Positions 1 to 9,494 of a DNA stretch of 21,365 bases are shown in pieces. Numbering within the stretch: position 1 is the first letter of the stretch; each line of letters begins with the position of its first letter. Source of the DNA: Paramacrobiotus richtersi (Eukaryota > Tardigrada > Eutardigrada > Parachela > Macrobiotidae); the NCBI GenBank assembly GCA_034698045.1, contig JAQGAU010001107.1:1-21365 (forward strand), read 5' to 3'. The notes below the pieces were generated by a model that was given only the letters and a program-made list of their open reading frames with translations, searched no databases and was not told the DNA's origin. Both the position numbers and the translations under genes were made by a program.

Positions 1-559
1 TTTTGGCGCTGCCGTACATCCTCATCATGAGAAGGAGACAACGGAGGAATGTCGGCCTTCGTGGTAAGAATTTGCAGAGAGCTGGTTAGCAGCCGTACTA
101 TCAGAAAAATAGGATGTTTATCACAACTGTTTCCGCATCGATGTATGAGTCGGAATGAAGAAACCTGGCTCCATGTTCTGCTCAAAATTTTATGATTATT
201 TGCTTGGTTTTATTATGCTCGTTATCTTTCCAGCGCATAGTGCCGCACAAAGGACACATGAATCTGGACAGCACGGAACGTACAACGTTTACATCATTTC
301 AGCTACGGCCTACTTCTGCTGCAGCCTACCGCATGTTGTCACAACCAACCTTTTCCCTCACGTACGGTTGGCTAACGATTTGACCAGGCTGTGCTACGAT
401 CTCGGATACATCCTGCACCCCTTGACATTCCTTCTTTGTGTACCACTTGCCCGGGAGATCCTTCTGACTAGGTTGCAGAATGCGCGGCGGAGATTATTTC
501 CTAGAGCAGAGCGCCATCCAGATAGGCAAGCAGATATTGTCCTCACACCCGTAATGTGA
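1..559 (+). CDS. Class A GPCR, 3' end (TM5 end to C terminus), partial
   Basis: The last two exons of a rhodopsin-like receptor. Exon 1-63 reads LALPYILIMRRRQRRN, the cytoplasmic end of TM5 and basic loop 3. It ends at a donor GTAAGA (from 64) in phase 1. A pyrimidine-rich acceptor (ttatctttccag) ends at 233. Joining G63 to base 234 gives an in-frame GCG and continues to the TGA at 557-559. The second exon encodes TM6 (TYNVYIISATAYFCCSLPHV, with CCSLP in place of CWxP) and TM7 (LCYDLGYILHPLTFLL, with HPLTF where NPxxY is usual). An arginine-rich tail of about 45 residues follows. The ligand cannot be inferred. The 5' part lies outside the window. An ATG at 155 lies in the intron and is unlikely to be a start. 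Splice sites and topology are read from sequence; receptor class is inferred from TM6/TM7 layout. Confidence 0.75.
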
Positions 560-1431
560 TATTACTTGAACAGTAAGGAAGTTTTTTTAGGACAGTTGTC
601 AGTAGCACAACACCGGCTTGAACGGCTCAGTGTGTTGTCCAACCCGAAGTAAACCAAATTTAACAACAATTTTGCAAATTGCCGAGCATGAGCAAATTTG
701 TCCATGTTTAAATTATGGTTGTATCTGGTTTACATGTGAGATTGTATGTACAGATTAATATTGAGTACACTTCGCAAAGAGTCCATGAATTTTACCTCCG
801 GGAAACAGTGCGTTGATACGGCTTTTTGCCTAACCAAACCACCAATGAAACGATCTCGTTTGTGATGTTTTATCGTTACGCACGATTGCTGAATCTTCTC
901 GTTCAGTCTATCAGGGCTACATCGACAGAATTAAACAGAATTTGTGAGGACAGTATAGCCAGTTTGCAAGAGTCACATAACTCACATTCGTAATCATAAA
1001 TATACTGTGCATATATGAAAACAATGTACACGTGCATGCGTCTCCGCAGCTCCCAGCATGTACGCAAGGTACAATAACTGTACTGTACTACGTCTTCGAG
1101 TTAGTCCCTCCGAATTGCATCCGCATATTCCAACTATAATTAACTGCGCAAAACGTTTTGTCATTACTTTTGTAATTACAAGCAGTTTTTTCGAATGGAG
1201 CGATGAGGTATGAAATTATGAATTACAAATGTATATGCCAACACCAAGCTTCAACGAGAATTACGTCTTTGCGAAGCTAGTGACCGGGAGAGACGTGTGT
1301 GTTTTCTTGGCATTTGAATAATTACCGCAAACCGCGAGCATTAAAGGGAAATGGATGTAGCGGTGATGCTGCTTACCATAATACCAATTTCTCAAGTTCG
1401 TGTAATGCAAAAATTATTTGTTTTTGCGGCA
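560..1431. other. No gene seen; probable GPCR 3' UTR and intergenic DNA
   Basis: No open frame with plausible exon structure was found on either strand. The first part probably includes the 3' UTR of the receptor gene, but no convincing poly(A) signal is visible close to the stop. Confidence 0.5.
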
Positions 1432-1453
1432 CGCCACTAATTTATTAGTGGCG
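1432..1453. repeat. Perfect 10-bp palindrome with 2-nt spacer
   Basis: CGCCACTAAT, spacer TT, then ATTAGTGGCG: a perfect inverted repeat with almost no loop. TTAGTGG recurs about 30 bases downstream (near 1475). It is one of a series of similar palindromes in the window. Confidence 0.85.
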
Positions 1454-2311
1454 GTCTGAAAGCCCACCCGCACTGGTTAGTGGGGACTCGTGCCCACTGG
1501 TCAATCACTCCTTAACACTTGTATTCTGTAGACAGTGGTTGTCTGCTGTGCACCGCTGTAATTTTTAAACTATTCGCTGATAACAGCGCTAACCACCGTT
1601 AACCAAAATTACCGTTGTTAATGAGTGACGACTATCGTTTACAAATTACGGCTCATAATACATATCAGAACGGTATTCTATTTATTTTCTGTGATTTTTT
1701 CCCAATCATGTTTACAACTGATTATCAGCCAAAGCCCGAGAAGCCCAGAATTCGTGATTCTGGTGACCTTTACTAGCCAGCGGTAGTCCAGCAAGACCAT
1801 CGAAATAACGATGTGTTTTTTTAATTGTAAAGCAACATCCGTACTTTGAATATAGATAACGAAGACGCTGTACTCGTACAGTGGTAGGGGAGTCAAATAC
1901 AATGTGATCCCTACCCATGCCATTTGGCATGTGTGGGCGTTGATGGGTTAGCGGAACTGAAAAGTAGACACGGTACTAATTAGTTGTAATTGTGGCACAA
2001 GCACAATCAGTAAATGACGAGCGCTTCTGACGCAAAGTTCAAATACCAATTGACAGAGAAAGTAAGCATCTATAGTTTATGAGCGTCTGTATCTGTTGGA
2101 GCAGTACCCATTGTGGTACTGGCGTGCAATTAACCAATTGTCTAGCGCCAAGCTAATAACATGCTGCTGATAACCGGGCACGGCTTTATCGCGGTGGAAA
2201 ACTTGCAGACCTATGCCACTCGCGGGAGAACGAATGGGATAATATTCAATGCGTAATGGTGCAAAGGGAGGCGGCGGAAATCGGTATTCTCGAATTGGAG
2301 AGTATGGGGGC
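1454..2311. other. No supported gene
   Basis: Overlapping open frames on - (about 1678-1930 and 2077-2475) have no recognisable domain, no convincing splice signals and unremarkable composition. The 2077-2475 frame overlaps the cysteine-rich peptide exon in another frame and is treated as its shadow. Confidence 0.4.
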
Positions 2312-2678
2312 TTAGTGTGGTCGCAGTTGCTTGTATGTAGTCGTTGCTCCACATTGAGATTTGTGATAACATCTAGCTCTGTCCTTTGGCTTCTGCTTAC
2401 AGCATATGCAGTCCTTTCCACATTGCTTATCGTTTGAACAGGATGATGATATCGGAAGGGCACATTTTGGCACAAAAGGGCCAGCAGCTCGCACAGAGCG
2501 ACCCACCCAGGGAATCTTCCAACTTTTCAAGCCCTGAAAATGTCATACGATAGCAATGGTATCACTGTAGAATAACATCTGTTTAATCATTATCTCAGTA
2601 CGTACCAGTCGCAGCATTCCCCGGTTTCACGACGATCAATATACCAACGAGAAGCAAAACGCCATAAAGAGCAGACAT
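2312..2678 (-). CDS. Small secreted cysteine-rich (WAP-like) peptide, two exons, frame conflict
   Basis: Exon 1 (2678 down to 2606) starts with ATG and encodes a textbook signal peptide: MSALYGVLLLVGILIVV followed by a small-residue cleavage zone (GNAA). It ends at a donor GTACGT in phase 1. Exon 2 (2533 down to 2312) follows an acceptor TTTTCAG. One frame of exon 2 holds a run of eight cysteines around SCSNDKQCGKDCICC, with the C-SxD-xxC-CC layout of a whey-acidic-protein four-disulfide core, then C-x8-C-x5-C and a stop at 2312-2314. The phase-1 splice enters a different frame (GLEKLEDSL...CASCWPFCAKMC, then a stop). Either a one-base indel lies in exon 2, or the true splice differs. WAP-like peptides are commonly secreted protease inhibitors or antimicrobials; that role here is inference. 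It could be a recent pseudogene. Confidence 0.55.
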
Positions 2679-2680
2679 TC

Positions 2681-2725
2681 TCTTATAATCGGCAGGGAGC
2701 AGACAAGGCCAATCTTATAATCGGC
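2681..2725 (-). promoter_or_regulatory. Duplicated TATA-like motif upstream of peptide gene
   Basis: The 13-mer TCTTATAATCGGC occurs at 2681-2693 and again at 2713-2725 on +, so the minus strand reads GATTATAAGA twice just before the peptide ATG (2678). The distal copy is about 38 bases from the ATG, a possible TATA box with a very short 5' UTR. The repeat is seen directly; promoter function is inference. Confidence 0.35.
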
Positions 2726-3743
2726 GGAATTCAAGGTCCGCCTGGTCAACAGCTCAAGCTAAGTTTAAAGCCGCCCATAATATAATATACGGGCGTACAT
2801 GCTACCGCCTCCAGATGCCATAGACTGCATGAAACCCACTGGAATTTTAATGCCAGACACATTCACCATACTGCAAAAACTTACAAATAAATTAGTAAGA
2901 TCGAGTGGCAGAAAATCTAGGACGTATGGCCTAAACAGCAGATTAGGAAGGTCATACTGATCATGCTGACATCAGATCATACTGATAAAATCTTTACCCC
3001 GGGAAACTCGCCTCTGTACATTGGGTTTGTGAATGGATTTTCGCTTCAAAGGGCTTCAGTAATTGTGTCTACCTTGTAGTGTGTCGGCACACTTTTTTGC
3101 ACTTCTGTTTCTGACCAGTGTATTAACCATTAAATTGTTATTATCAAGGTGGAATGCATTATGGGTTGCCGACAACGAAACACTGCTTGCGCACCATTGT
3201 GATGTCGTAGTTTACGGTACTGCTTAATACCGTCCATGCTATACCTAAGGGTGACGACGTAAACTAAACCGGACATGACCTAGGTTCTCCGATGTCAGCA
3301 TTGTCGAACCGCTTTCAAGCCTTGCCACTTATCATTCAATAAATAAAATGACGCAAGTCAAATTTAGATTTTCGGAAGGATTTTCGGGATTGTAGAGTAA
3401 GGGAATCTGTAAAGATTCCACGGTTTGTGTACGTTTTGCACCCATATGCAAGGCATGGAAGGCGCTCAGCAGTCTTTCAGCCTACGATAGCAAAGTGCTG
3501 CGCAAGCAGTTCTCTTTGTTCTGAAGTACGTAATACGGCTTTTCGAGTAACTTGCTGCACTCAGCATATGCATTCAATTTCTTGTTGTCAAAGTTTTCAA
3601 ATTTCTTTTGAAGTCTTTACCGTATTCTTTATTGTGCATTCTTCATTGTGCTGGACTTGCTCTACACGAGGTTAATGTCAAAACTGGGAATTATTAAGCG
3701 GCAATTTTAATTAAACATTTCGACCATATTGCGCAGGAATAAG
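2726..3743. other. No supported gene
   Basis: An 82-codon frame at 3427-3675 on + is cysteine- and serine-rich but lacks a signal peptide, an ATG or convincing splice sites. I see no other structure in this stretch. Confidence 0.4.
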
Positions 3744-4349
3744 TCATCGCGCGCGCAAACGGACAGAAGGACAACGGAGATCCATCTTTTCACCTCGAAA
3801 AGCGTCATATGGGTGTTGTATACAGTATCTACTGCTGCAGTGGCCTTGTTTACCGCCGAACCGCAGATTTGACGGGGGTCGAGTCCGAAGGTTGTTGCAG
3901 ATACAGTTCAACATCGGGTTGAGGATAGAGTTAACACGCTTCATATTATCTAGCCATTACGGCCCTAATAATACAAGGATGCAACCAAGCAACAAAATAA
4001 GTTATAACGGTGGAACATCCGAGCACGTGTTCACACTGCACAAGGGGTTGGTTACGCAGCCAGTTCGGCTGCGGTACCATAATATGTATGACAGCATTCG
4101 CTCGTGCAGCTTGGTACAATGTGTCAAGTATGTAGTGCAATGCATTCAGGAGCCAAATAAAGCAGCTGGTAACCAAAACAGTTCGAAATGTAGAAGCCAA
4201 GTAATATGAGGGATAAGCGCCTTGGATCTGCGGCGTAGCTGCTGCGCCTCTGAGGTGGAAGTGTGGGTCCTCTGCTGTCGGTGGCAATACCTCGGTGGGA
4301 TATCATCCGAGTGTACATGCCAAAGCATCCTTGTCAGGGCTCTCGTCAC
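3744..4349 (-). pseudogene. GPCR fragment (TM6 and TM7), frameshifted
   Basis: The minus strand after an acceptor-like ATTCCAG (exon from 4349) encodes a polar loop rich in R, Q, S and T ending in RRRSKAL, then a TM6 containing FELFWLP, which fits the class A FxxxWxP motif. The frame then meets TGA at 4146-4148. The adjacent frame continues as LNALHYILDTLYQAARANAV, giving the expected spacing to TM7. A second exon (3949 down to 3744) reads LDNMKRVNSILNPML, a canonical NSxLNPxxY-like TM7, then a basic tail with SRYC and a stop. W6.48 to N7.49 spans about 40 residues if one frameshift is allowed, as in intact receptors. A donor GTACCG lies at 4077, but the join to the TM7 exon is out of phase. 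I read this as a decayed GPCR; a missed splice arrangement is possible. Confidence 0.6.
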
Positions 4350-4542
4350 CTGGAATGGTTTACTATTATATTCCTGACAGTGCATTAATATATAGTCTGG
4401 CAAAGGCTGAGAACAAGCTTAAAACGTAGTAACAAGAGCTTAGTAGACTACAACAATACAGTATGCAGCAAATGCACATCGAACTACAGTGGCTGAATCG
4501 AAGTGAAGATCGCAAAAAATTCACTTCACTACGTTAAATTAA
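4350..4542. other. Spacer with small hairpin
   Basis: GAAGTGAA at 4500-4507 is complementary to TTCACTTC at 4520-4527. No coding content was recognised. Confidence 0.4.
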
Positions 4543-5397
4543 AGGAAGACACTCCGTACACTACCAACACTACCATTTTCACTCGGTACACTACCTATTG
4601 CACTTCCTTTCACTCGGTACACTACGTTTTACTTCGCTACCTTTCCCTGCGTACACTACATTTCCCACTTCCTTTCGTTCAGTGCACTACCTTTTATTTT
4701 TTTGACTTCTATTTTTATACACATAAGTGTACCATGACGACCTTTTCAACGACCTGATGTTAAGTACAGTTAGAACCGTAATGTTAACAAAAATTTCGAA
4801 TACACTGAGCTGTGATATATAGCATAACACTTTGGAATATTCTGCAATATCGGAACCCTGGAATATTTTGCTGGAATAACGAATTAACATGTCTCAATCG
4901 GAATCTTGCTCCGAGTCGGACAACGAAAGTGTCGATTCTGAACCTCACACTGCAGTATTCAGATCAGCACGATTCAGTTCGTTCGACGTATTCAAAGAAG
5001 CCTTCGAGTTATACCAGCAAGGATGGATCAGTCTCTCAACAAAAACGATTTCCAAGTTATCAGAAGAAAAACTGGAAAGGCGGCACAACGAGTAAAGGTT
5101 ACCGAACAGTTCTTTTTCATAACGGAAGCAGAAGCTGAGCGGTCGAAATTGCAGTCAAGAGCAGTCGTGAAACTCAGTATACCAGTTACCGAGATTGTTA
5201 TTTCTTAATGAACAAAATATGTGATAATAAAAAATAAAAAAATGAGCGGAAGTGCACGGAGTGAAAGGTAGTGTCCAAATAGGTAGGGAACGGAACGAAA
5301 GGAAGTGCCGGAAATGTAGTGTACGGAGTGAAAAGTAGCGTAAAGGTAGTGCACGGAATGAAAGGTAGCGAAAAGGTAGTGTACGGAGTGTCTTCCT
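4543..5397. mobile_element. Inverted-repeat element with repetitive arms (~855 bp)
   Basis: The ends are inverted copies of AGGAAGACACTCCGTACACT at 4543 and its complement ending at 5397. Each arm is about 155 bases and is built from degenerate repeats around CACTCCGTACACTACC; five GTACACTAC or GTGCACTAC motifs occur in the left arm. TTAA occurs beside both ends (4539-4542 and 5400-5403), suggesting a TTAA target as in piggyBac-like elements, although two extra bases lie between element and TTAA on the right. The arms align imperfectly in their middle because of the repeats. The centre (about 4700-5235) is unique and AT-rich and holds a short ORF. No transposase domain is recognised, so it is probably non-autonomous. 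Confidence 0.75.
4889..5095 (+). CDS. Short ORF inside the inverted-repeat element
   Basis: A 68-codon frame starts at ATG with an acidic serine-rich head (MSQSESCSESDNESVDSE), followed by FSSFDVFKEAFELYQQG. The second part resembles the helical segment before the catalytic core of some Mutator-like transposases, but this is a weak impression from pattern alone. The frame stops at 5093-5095. A different frame (5023-5208) continues with charged sequence (ITEAEAERSKLQ), so a frameshifted longer ORF is possible. It may be a remnant of the element's own protein or chance. Confidence 0.3.
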   Translation: MSQSESCSESDNESVDSEPHTAVFRSARFSSFDVFKEAFELYQQGWISLSTKTISKLSEEKLERRHNE

Positions 5398-5659
5398 ATT
5401 TAATTACTGTAATTCCAGGGCCTGGCTATTCATACAAAACAAGCTGCATAAGGGCAGGGAAGAGTGTGCTGTAATACGGCTCTTCATATTAATACGATTA
5501 GCGATAAGTTAACGAGCGAGGCCTACAGTTGGGCGAAAAATCACTATGCGTGAGAAGAACGGCTTGGTCTACTCAATTAACCACTGACCGGTAGGGATCT
5601 GGAAACTAAAACTCGCCTATTCTCGAAGCACGACAGAAGAATACAGTGCTACGTATTAC

Positions 5660-5990
5660 CTGAAGGGTGTCAGAAAATGGCAATAGCACGGCCCAGTCGA
5701 AAGAAACAATTGGATTGTTGCTCAGGTCCAGGCCTTCCAGAATATAGCCGGGATGCTGGACAGTTTTCATCTCACTAAACGAGTCCGGTCCAACCTCTCG
5801 TAAACCAGTGGACATGATGTAAAGCTCACGCAAACTGCTAAAGCCTTCTAGAAATCCCAGAGTCAGATGTGTGAGTACGGCACAAAGGATTTCCAGTGTG
5901 TGTAACGTATGTTTCACATTTCTCAGCCATGCGTTTATCTGCCTCAAGCGTCCGTCATCAAAGTAAAACTGACTAAACGCCGCTATTTTC
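5660..5990 (-). CDS. Leucine-rich repeat exon, partial gene
   Basis: On the minus strand an open frame runs from about 6037 to a donor GTAATA directly below 5660 (CTTCAG/GTAATACG). It encodes FYFDDGRLRQINAWL, then HTLEILCAVLTHLTLGFLEG, FSSLRELYIMSTGLREVG, PDSFSEMKTV and LEGLDLSNNPIVSF, with the LxxLxLxxN periodicity of extracellular-type LRRs. The start is uncertain; acceptor-like sites (TTTAGTCAG before 5968, GAGGCAG before 5938) are both possible. No continuing LRR or membrane exon was recognised downstream before the 4543-5397 element. The frame extends back into the junction at about 6033, where it abuts the truncated GTPase copy, so the LRR gene has probably lost its 5' part in a rearrangement. 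Host gene unknown. Confidence 0.65.
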
Positions 5991-6934
5991 AGTAGACTTC
6001 CGTGGGATATTGGGTGCTTAGTATTAGTATTGGTGCATTAACTGCTCAGCGTGCGGTCCAACCAAACGGGTCAAGTACACGTTGACCCACTGCCGGAATT
6101 CTTGATTGACAGCTATAGTAAGGAATTCGTTTTGCTAGACGGTTTTTCTAGTTTATCGTTTTATTTTACAATATACTGGAAATTAGGTGCAATATGGACA
6201 GTTTACCGGTAGGCGTCAGTCGGAATTCTCTGACATCGGGATTGTCAGCAATTTTGGGCATGGTGAAGCATAGTACTCGGGAGTAAGCTTTGGAGATTTC
6301 AGCATTAATCATTTGGATTTCAGGGCCTGGTCCGTTCAGACACTCCTGCATCAACAGCCTTACTTGAAGCGAAAGCTCATTTAAGGATTTTATGCATGCA
6401 CAAGGCCATAGAATTTGGGATTTAAATTACAAAATTTTCCCCAGCTGTCTAAATTCAATTGCCTTCACTTGCTTTATTGAAACGCAGCTGCTTACTTCAT
6501 GCAGATATTTATGCCTAGCATCCCAACCATACGGTTCGCTTCCGTCCCCTGGTTCCATTGCATCACGCACCAGAATCACCAACTCTTGGAAAATTGCTCC
6601 ATTACCTAAACATGATAAATACTACAAATATCTACTACTATAAATTAATACTACAACGTGCCCGTTTTACAGCAATTCAATACTATGAAACGTTTATATG
6701 AGTCCACGTATCGCTAAAAGTTACATAACTGAAGGCATCGTCCTGCGCACAACCTCATGGTAAACGATACCCGCCAGAAAGTGGAAGAAGACAGACAGCA
6801 CATCGTAGTATTCACCGTGACGGTGCATTATACTGACCTATCCCAATCAAGGCACGAATCTTCTGAGCAAGCTGAGCGACCTCCGCCAGGATCTTCAGCA
6901 CAGAGTTGTCCACAGATCGCATAACGTTGACTAC

Positions 6935-7514
6935 CCGCAGTTCAACAGATAAAGTCATAGAATATTTCACAGATCTTGGCTAGTTAGTTCTCTGTGGGGA
7001 AAAACATAGCAATAATTCACGTATACGTCATAATCCACACGCATAATTATGGCACTAATGTCATATCCGGCGCCAACCATACTGGTAGCGTTATGTAAAG
7101 GCACAGCGTATCTCATTAGTACGTATATATACATTATTTGTATACAGTGTTTAATACAGTTTAATTCATATGCCTGTTAACGTATTCGTGGATTATTATT
7201 TCTGCTATAAAGTGTATTAATATTATCCATCTATGTGTATATCAAGGACTGTATAAGCAAAAATGATAAAGATAATAAGGGTTGCAAATAAAAAAAAATG
7301 TTTGCAGAGCCTCATACCATGCGACGGTGACTAACAATAAGCTTACGTATATTTGACCGTGGTCACGGCGTAGTGTATTAGGGCTAAGCACGGGATATTG
7401 CGAAACACACTCAAAAAAGCGTAATTCAGTGTACACCGATAAACAGATAGTTCTTCAAACCGACCCTCGTGCATACACAGATAGTCCCTGCTAAACGGCG
7501 GGACGAAAACATAC
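6935..7514. other. Intron of GTPase copy 1, nothing else seen
   Basis: AT-rich DNA between the switch exon and the next exon. A 64-codon minus frame at 7242-7436 has no recognisable features. Confidence 0.5.
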
Positions 7515-7947
7515 CTTTACGGAGCTGTTTAAGCTGCAGATAAGGAAGAGAAAGTAGTCAGGCGCAGTTGCACCGGTTTCAAACAGTCCTTGCGGGTCCA
7601 CTTGAAAGACAGCTACTTCCCGGCCGTTCCGCTTGATAATGTGCGGATCCCGTACTTCGGTTTGACTCATAGGTTGATGTAACAATGCGCAGTCGGCTTG
7701 TAGCTCGATCAGCCTGCAGTCAGTATGCGCGCAGTACTGTATATCATAAGCTGAGCGCAGACAGAGAGGGGCATTAAGCTACGAGCCGACTGCGCATTGT
7801 TAAATCAACCTATGAGTCAACCCGAAGTAATACCCATATGCCTTGAGTGCATGGCCTGTTGGTATGGGATGTCCGGAACTTTTTATCCACGCCCGCCGGT
7901 TCGAATAGATAGGTTTCCACCGGTGGGAAGACCGCAGATGATTTACA
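7515..7947 (-). other. GTPase switch I/II exon interrupted by hairpin element
   Basis: The acceptor GTTGCAG precedes 7947 and the donor GTATGT follows 7515. From 7947 to 7830 the frame reads CKSSAVFPPVETYLF and on to TQGIWV. It resumes at 7652 with RDPHIIKRNGREVAVFQVDP, then QGLFETG and ICSLNSSVK. Between them lies the 173-bp element with TA duplicated on both sides. With the element and one TA removed, the exon is 258 bases (86 codons), phase 0 at both ends, and reads straight through GIWVLRDPH as a GBP/atlastin G domain should. Confidence 0.85.
7655..7827. mobile_element. 173-bp TA-flanked inverted-repeat element (MITE) in an exon
   Basis: Terminal inverted repeats 7655-7705 and 7777-7827 (51 bp, four mismatches by eye) start CTTCGG(T/G)TTGACTC and end with the complement. 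The inner spacer is 71 bases. Both sides carry TA (7653-7654 and 7828-7829), the target-site signature of Tc1/mariner-type transposition. It has no coding capacity. It introduces a stop into the GTPase exon. A minus-strand frame at 7491-7685 and a plus-strand frame at 7797-7979 begin with similar peptides only because they read into the two arms. Confidence 0.85.
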
Positions 7948-9251
7948 CTGCAACTGGACTCGTTATACTGTGCGTATAACTCCGTGTGAGGCAGCTAGCA
8001 AATAATCTGAATGTGCCAAGCCACTACCAAGCTTCCGGTTACGTACACATCTAACCAGGTAATATTATTCTCGTACTGTACACCCTACTGTCAGCCGACA
8101 ATGGATACTACACAGTCATCGAGGCACTGACCGCATTGTGGTCCGCATGCAAACAGCTTCTCACTGCGCTCGAAACGGTCATAACCTCGAAAATCTGTTT
8201 TTAAAACGAAATTATTTACAACGAGCGACTACGAGAAAGATAGACTCGGTCGTTCACTTAGAAGCATGACACACCATGGTCCCTACCGACTCACTAATTA
8301 GTAACGGTGTAATTAAAGCAGCATGTATAGTTTTCAGTTATGCTTTAAAGTGTACCGTTTACATGCAGCAGTTTGCTTTCTGTTGCGCTCGTAATAGCCT
8401 CGTACCAAATACCACAACAAAGATATTACAACAAGGAAATTCTGCGGCCACGGAGCATATAGTACTTCAAGGGAAGGTGAGTGAGTACGGGAAAACAGGA
8501 CTTTAATGATTTATTTAGCTCTCACTAATGAGCTGGGTACAACACAACATTTAGGTAATCCGAAAACAAAAACAGCCCAAACCAATTCCCTGCGGAAGCT
8601 ATCAGCTGTAATTATTGTATAACTGCTCTTGTGTAGTTAGCTTGTCTAAAAGAGAATAAACGATAAACAGCTTGCCAGACATATTGCTTGTTGGTGTGTG
8701 TGGAATATGTGGAGAGAAAGCGTACACAGACGACTTATATGCGACATCATCGCAGTTAACGTTAGCAATCACTTATCATAACAATCCATCGGCAAGTACA
8801 ATCGGCACAAATGCCGAATAAGTGATAATGATGTTTTAACAATTACAGTGTGGTCCCAAATTTCTACGTTTGTAGGTACATATATATCGAACAGTTCATT
8901 TCCAATACACATATTTACTGACCGCATTGTGTAGCAGTAAGACAAGACAGCGGACAGAAAACTATAAGAGCTCACATAACGGTATGCCTTTTTTCTTCTT
9001 TCTCTTAGGTATATAACTGTCATTATCTCATTATAGAGAACTGGAGTCGCGGTACTTGATAGTTCGTAAAATTAATAATTTTCCCAACAGAACATTATTT
9101 CTCGGCAGCAGAATTTACCCAACTTCTGCAGGATAAACAATGGCGAAACACGTAGTGCAAAGTTTGATTATTATGGCTTAAAACTAGCAAATTCAAATTC
9201 ACTGTTCAGTTAACATGTACTAAGCATACCAGTCAAACACGAAACGCATAC
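7948..9251. other. Long intron of GTPase copy 1
   Basis: About 1.3 kb between the P-loop exon and the switch exon. A 76-codon plus frame beginning ATG at 8276 and an 84-codon minus frame at 8769-9023 lack recognisable domains. I see no transposon ends here. Confidence 0.45.
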
Positions 9252-9494
9252 CTGCTCCAAGCAACGATCCTCAATGTTCTGCAGGGTAGACTTTCCTTGA
9301 CGCTTGGCTCCGGCCACGGTCACCAAGCAAACCGGCAGATCTTAGATGTCGGCGCTCTTCAGTCGTGCGGTAAATGCCTCCATTCCGGAGAAGTCCGGAC
9401 GTTCTCCATCGCGTTTAACGGAAGTGACTGAACGATGAAAATCGACTGTATCTTGGAACATCATAACACCCTTCCTTAGGCGCACCTCTTCTTA

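Larger units (their letters stand above)
6024..9490 (-). pseudogene. Atlastin/GBP-like GTPase, copy 1 (5' and middle exons), disrupted
   Basis: A GB1/RHD3-type large GTPase in at least six minus-strand exons: 9252 to about 9490 (P-loop), 7515-7947 (switch I and II), 6838-6934, 6496-6605, 6207-6345 and 6024-6112. Motifs in order are G1 GAKRQGKST (9285-9311), switch I RPCTQGIWV, G3 VDPQG, and the family-specific RD (ELVILVRD). Then come CFTMPKIADNPDV (atlastin SCFLLPHP-like) and a helical start (EFRQWVNVYL). Splice phases are compatible between nearly all exons (0,0,1,0,1). Lesions are TAA at 9342-9344 just before the P-loop, a 173-bp element inside the switch exon, GG instead of AG at the acceptor of exon 6838-6934, and truncation at about 6033. 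Family members are membrane- or immunity-linked GTPases; the exact subfamily and the 5' start are uncertain. Confidence 0.8.

Noticed and set aside
155..559. ORF starting at the ATG at 155 as a complete gene
   Set aside because: The segment before 234 is intronic; a phase-matched splice from exon 1-63 explains the coding sequence better.
7890..7910. GGTTCGAAT as a tRNA B box
   Set aside because: It lies in a coding exon of the GTPase copy and no cloverleaf or A box surrounds it.
7797..7979. Plus-strand ORF similar to the minus-strand ORF 7491-7685
   Set aside because: The shared N-terminal peptide comes from the two arms of the inserted inverted repeat; the rest is antisense to the GTPase exon.
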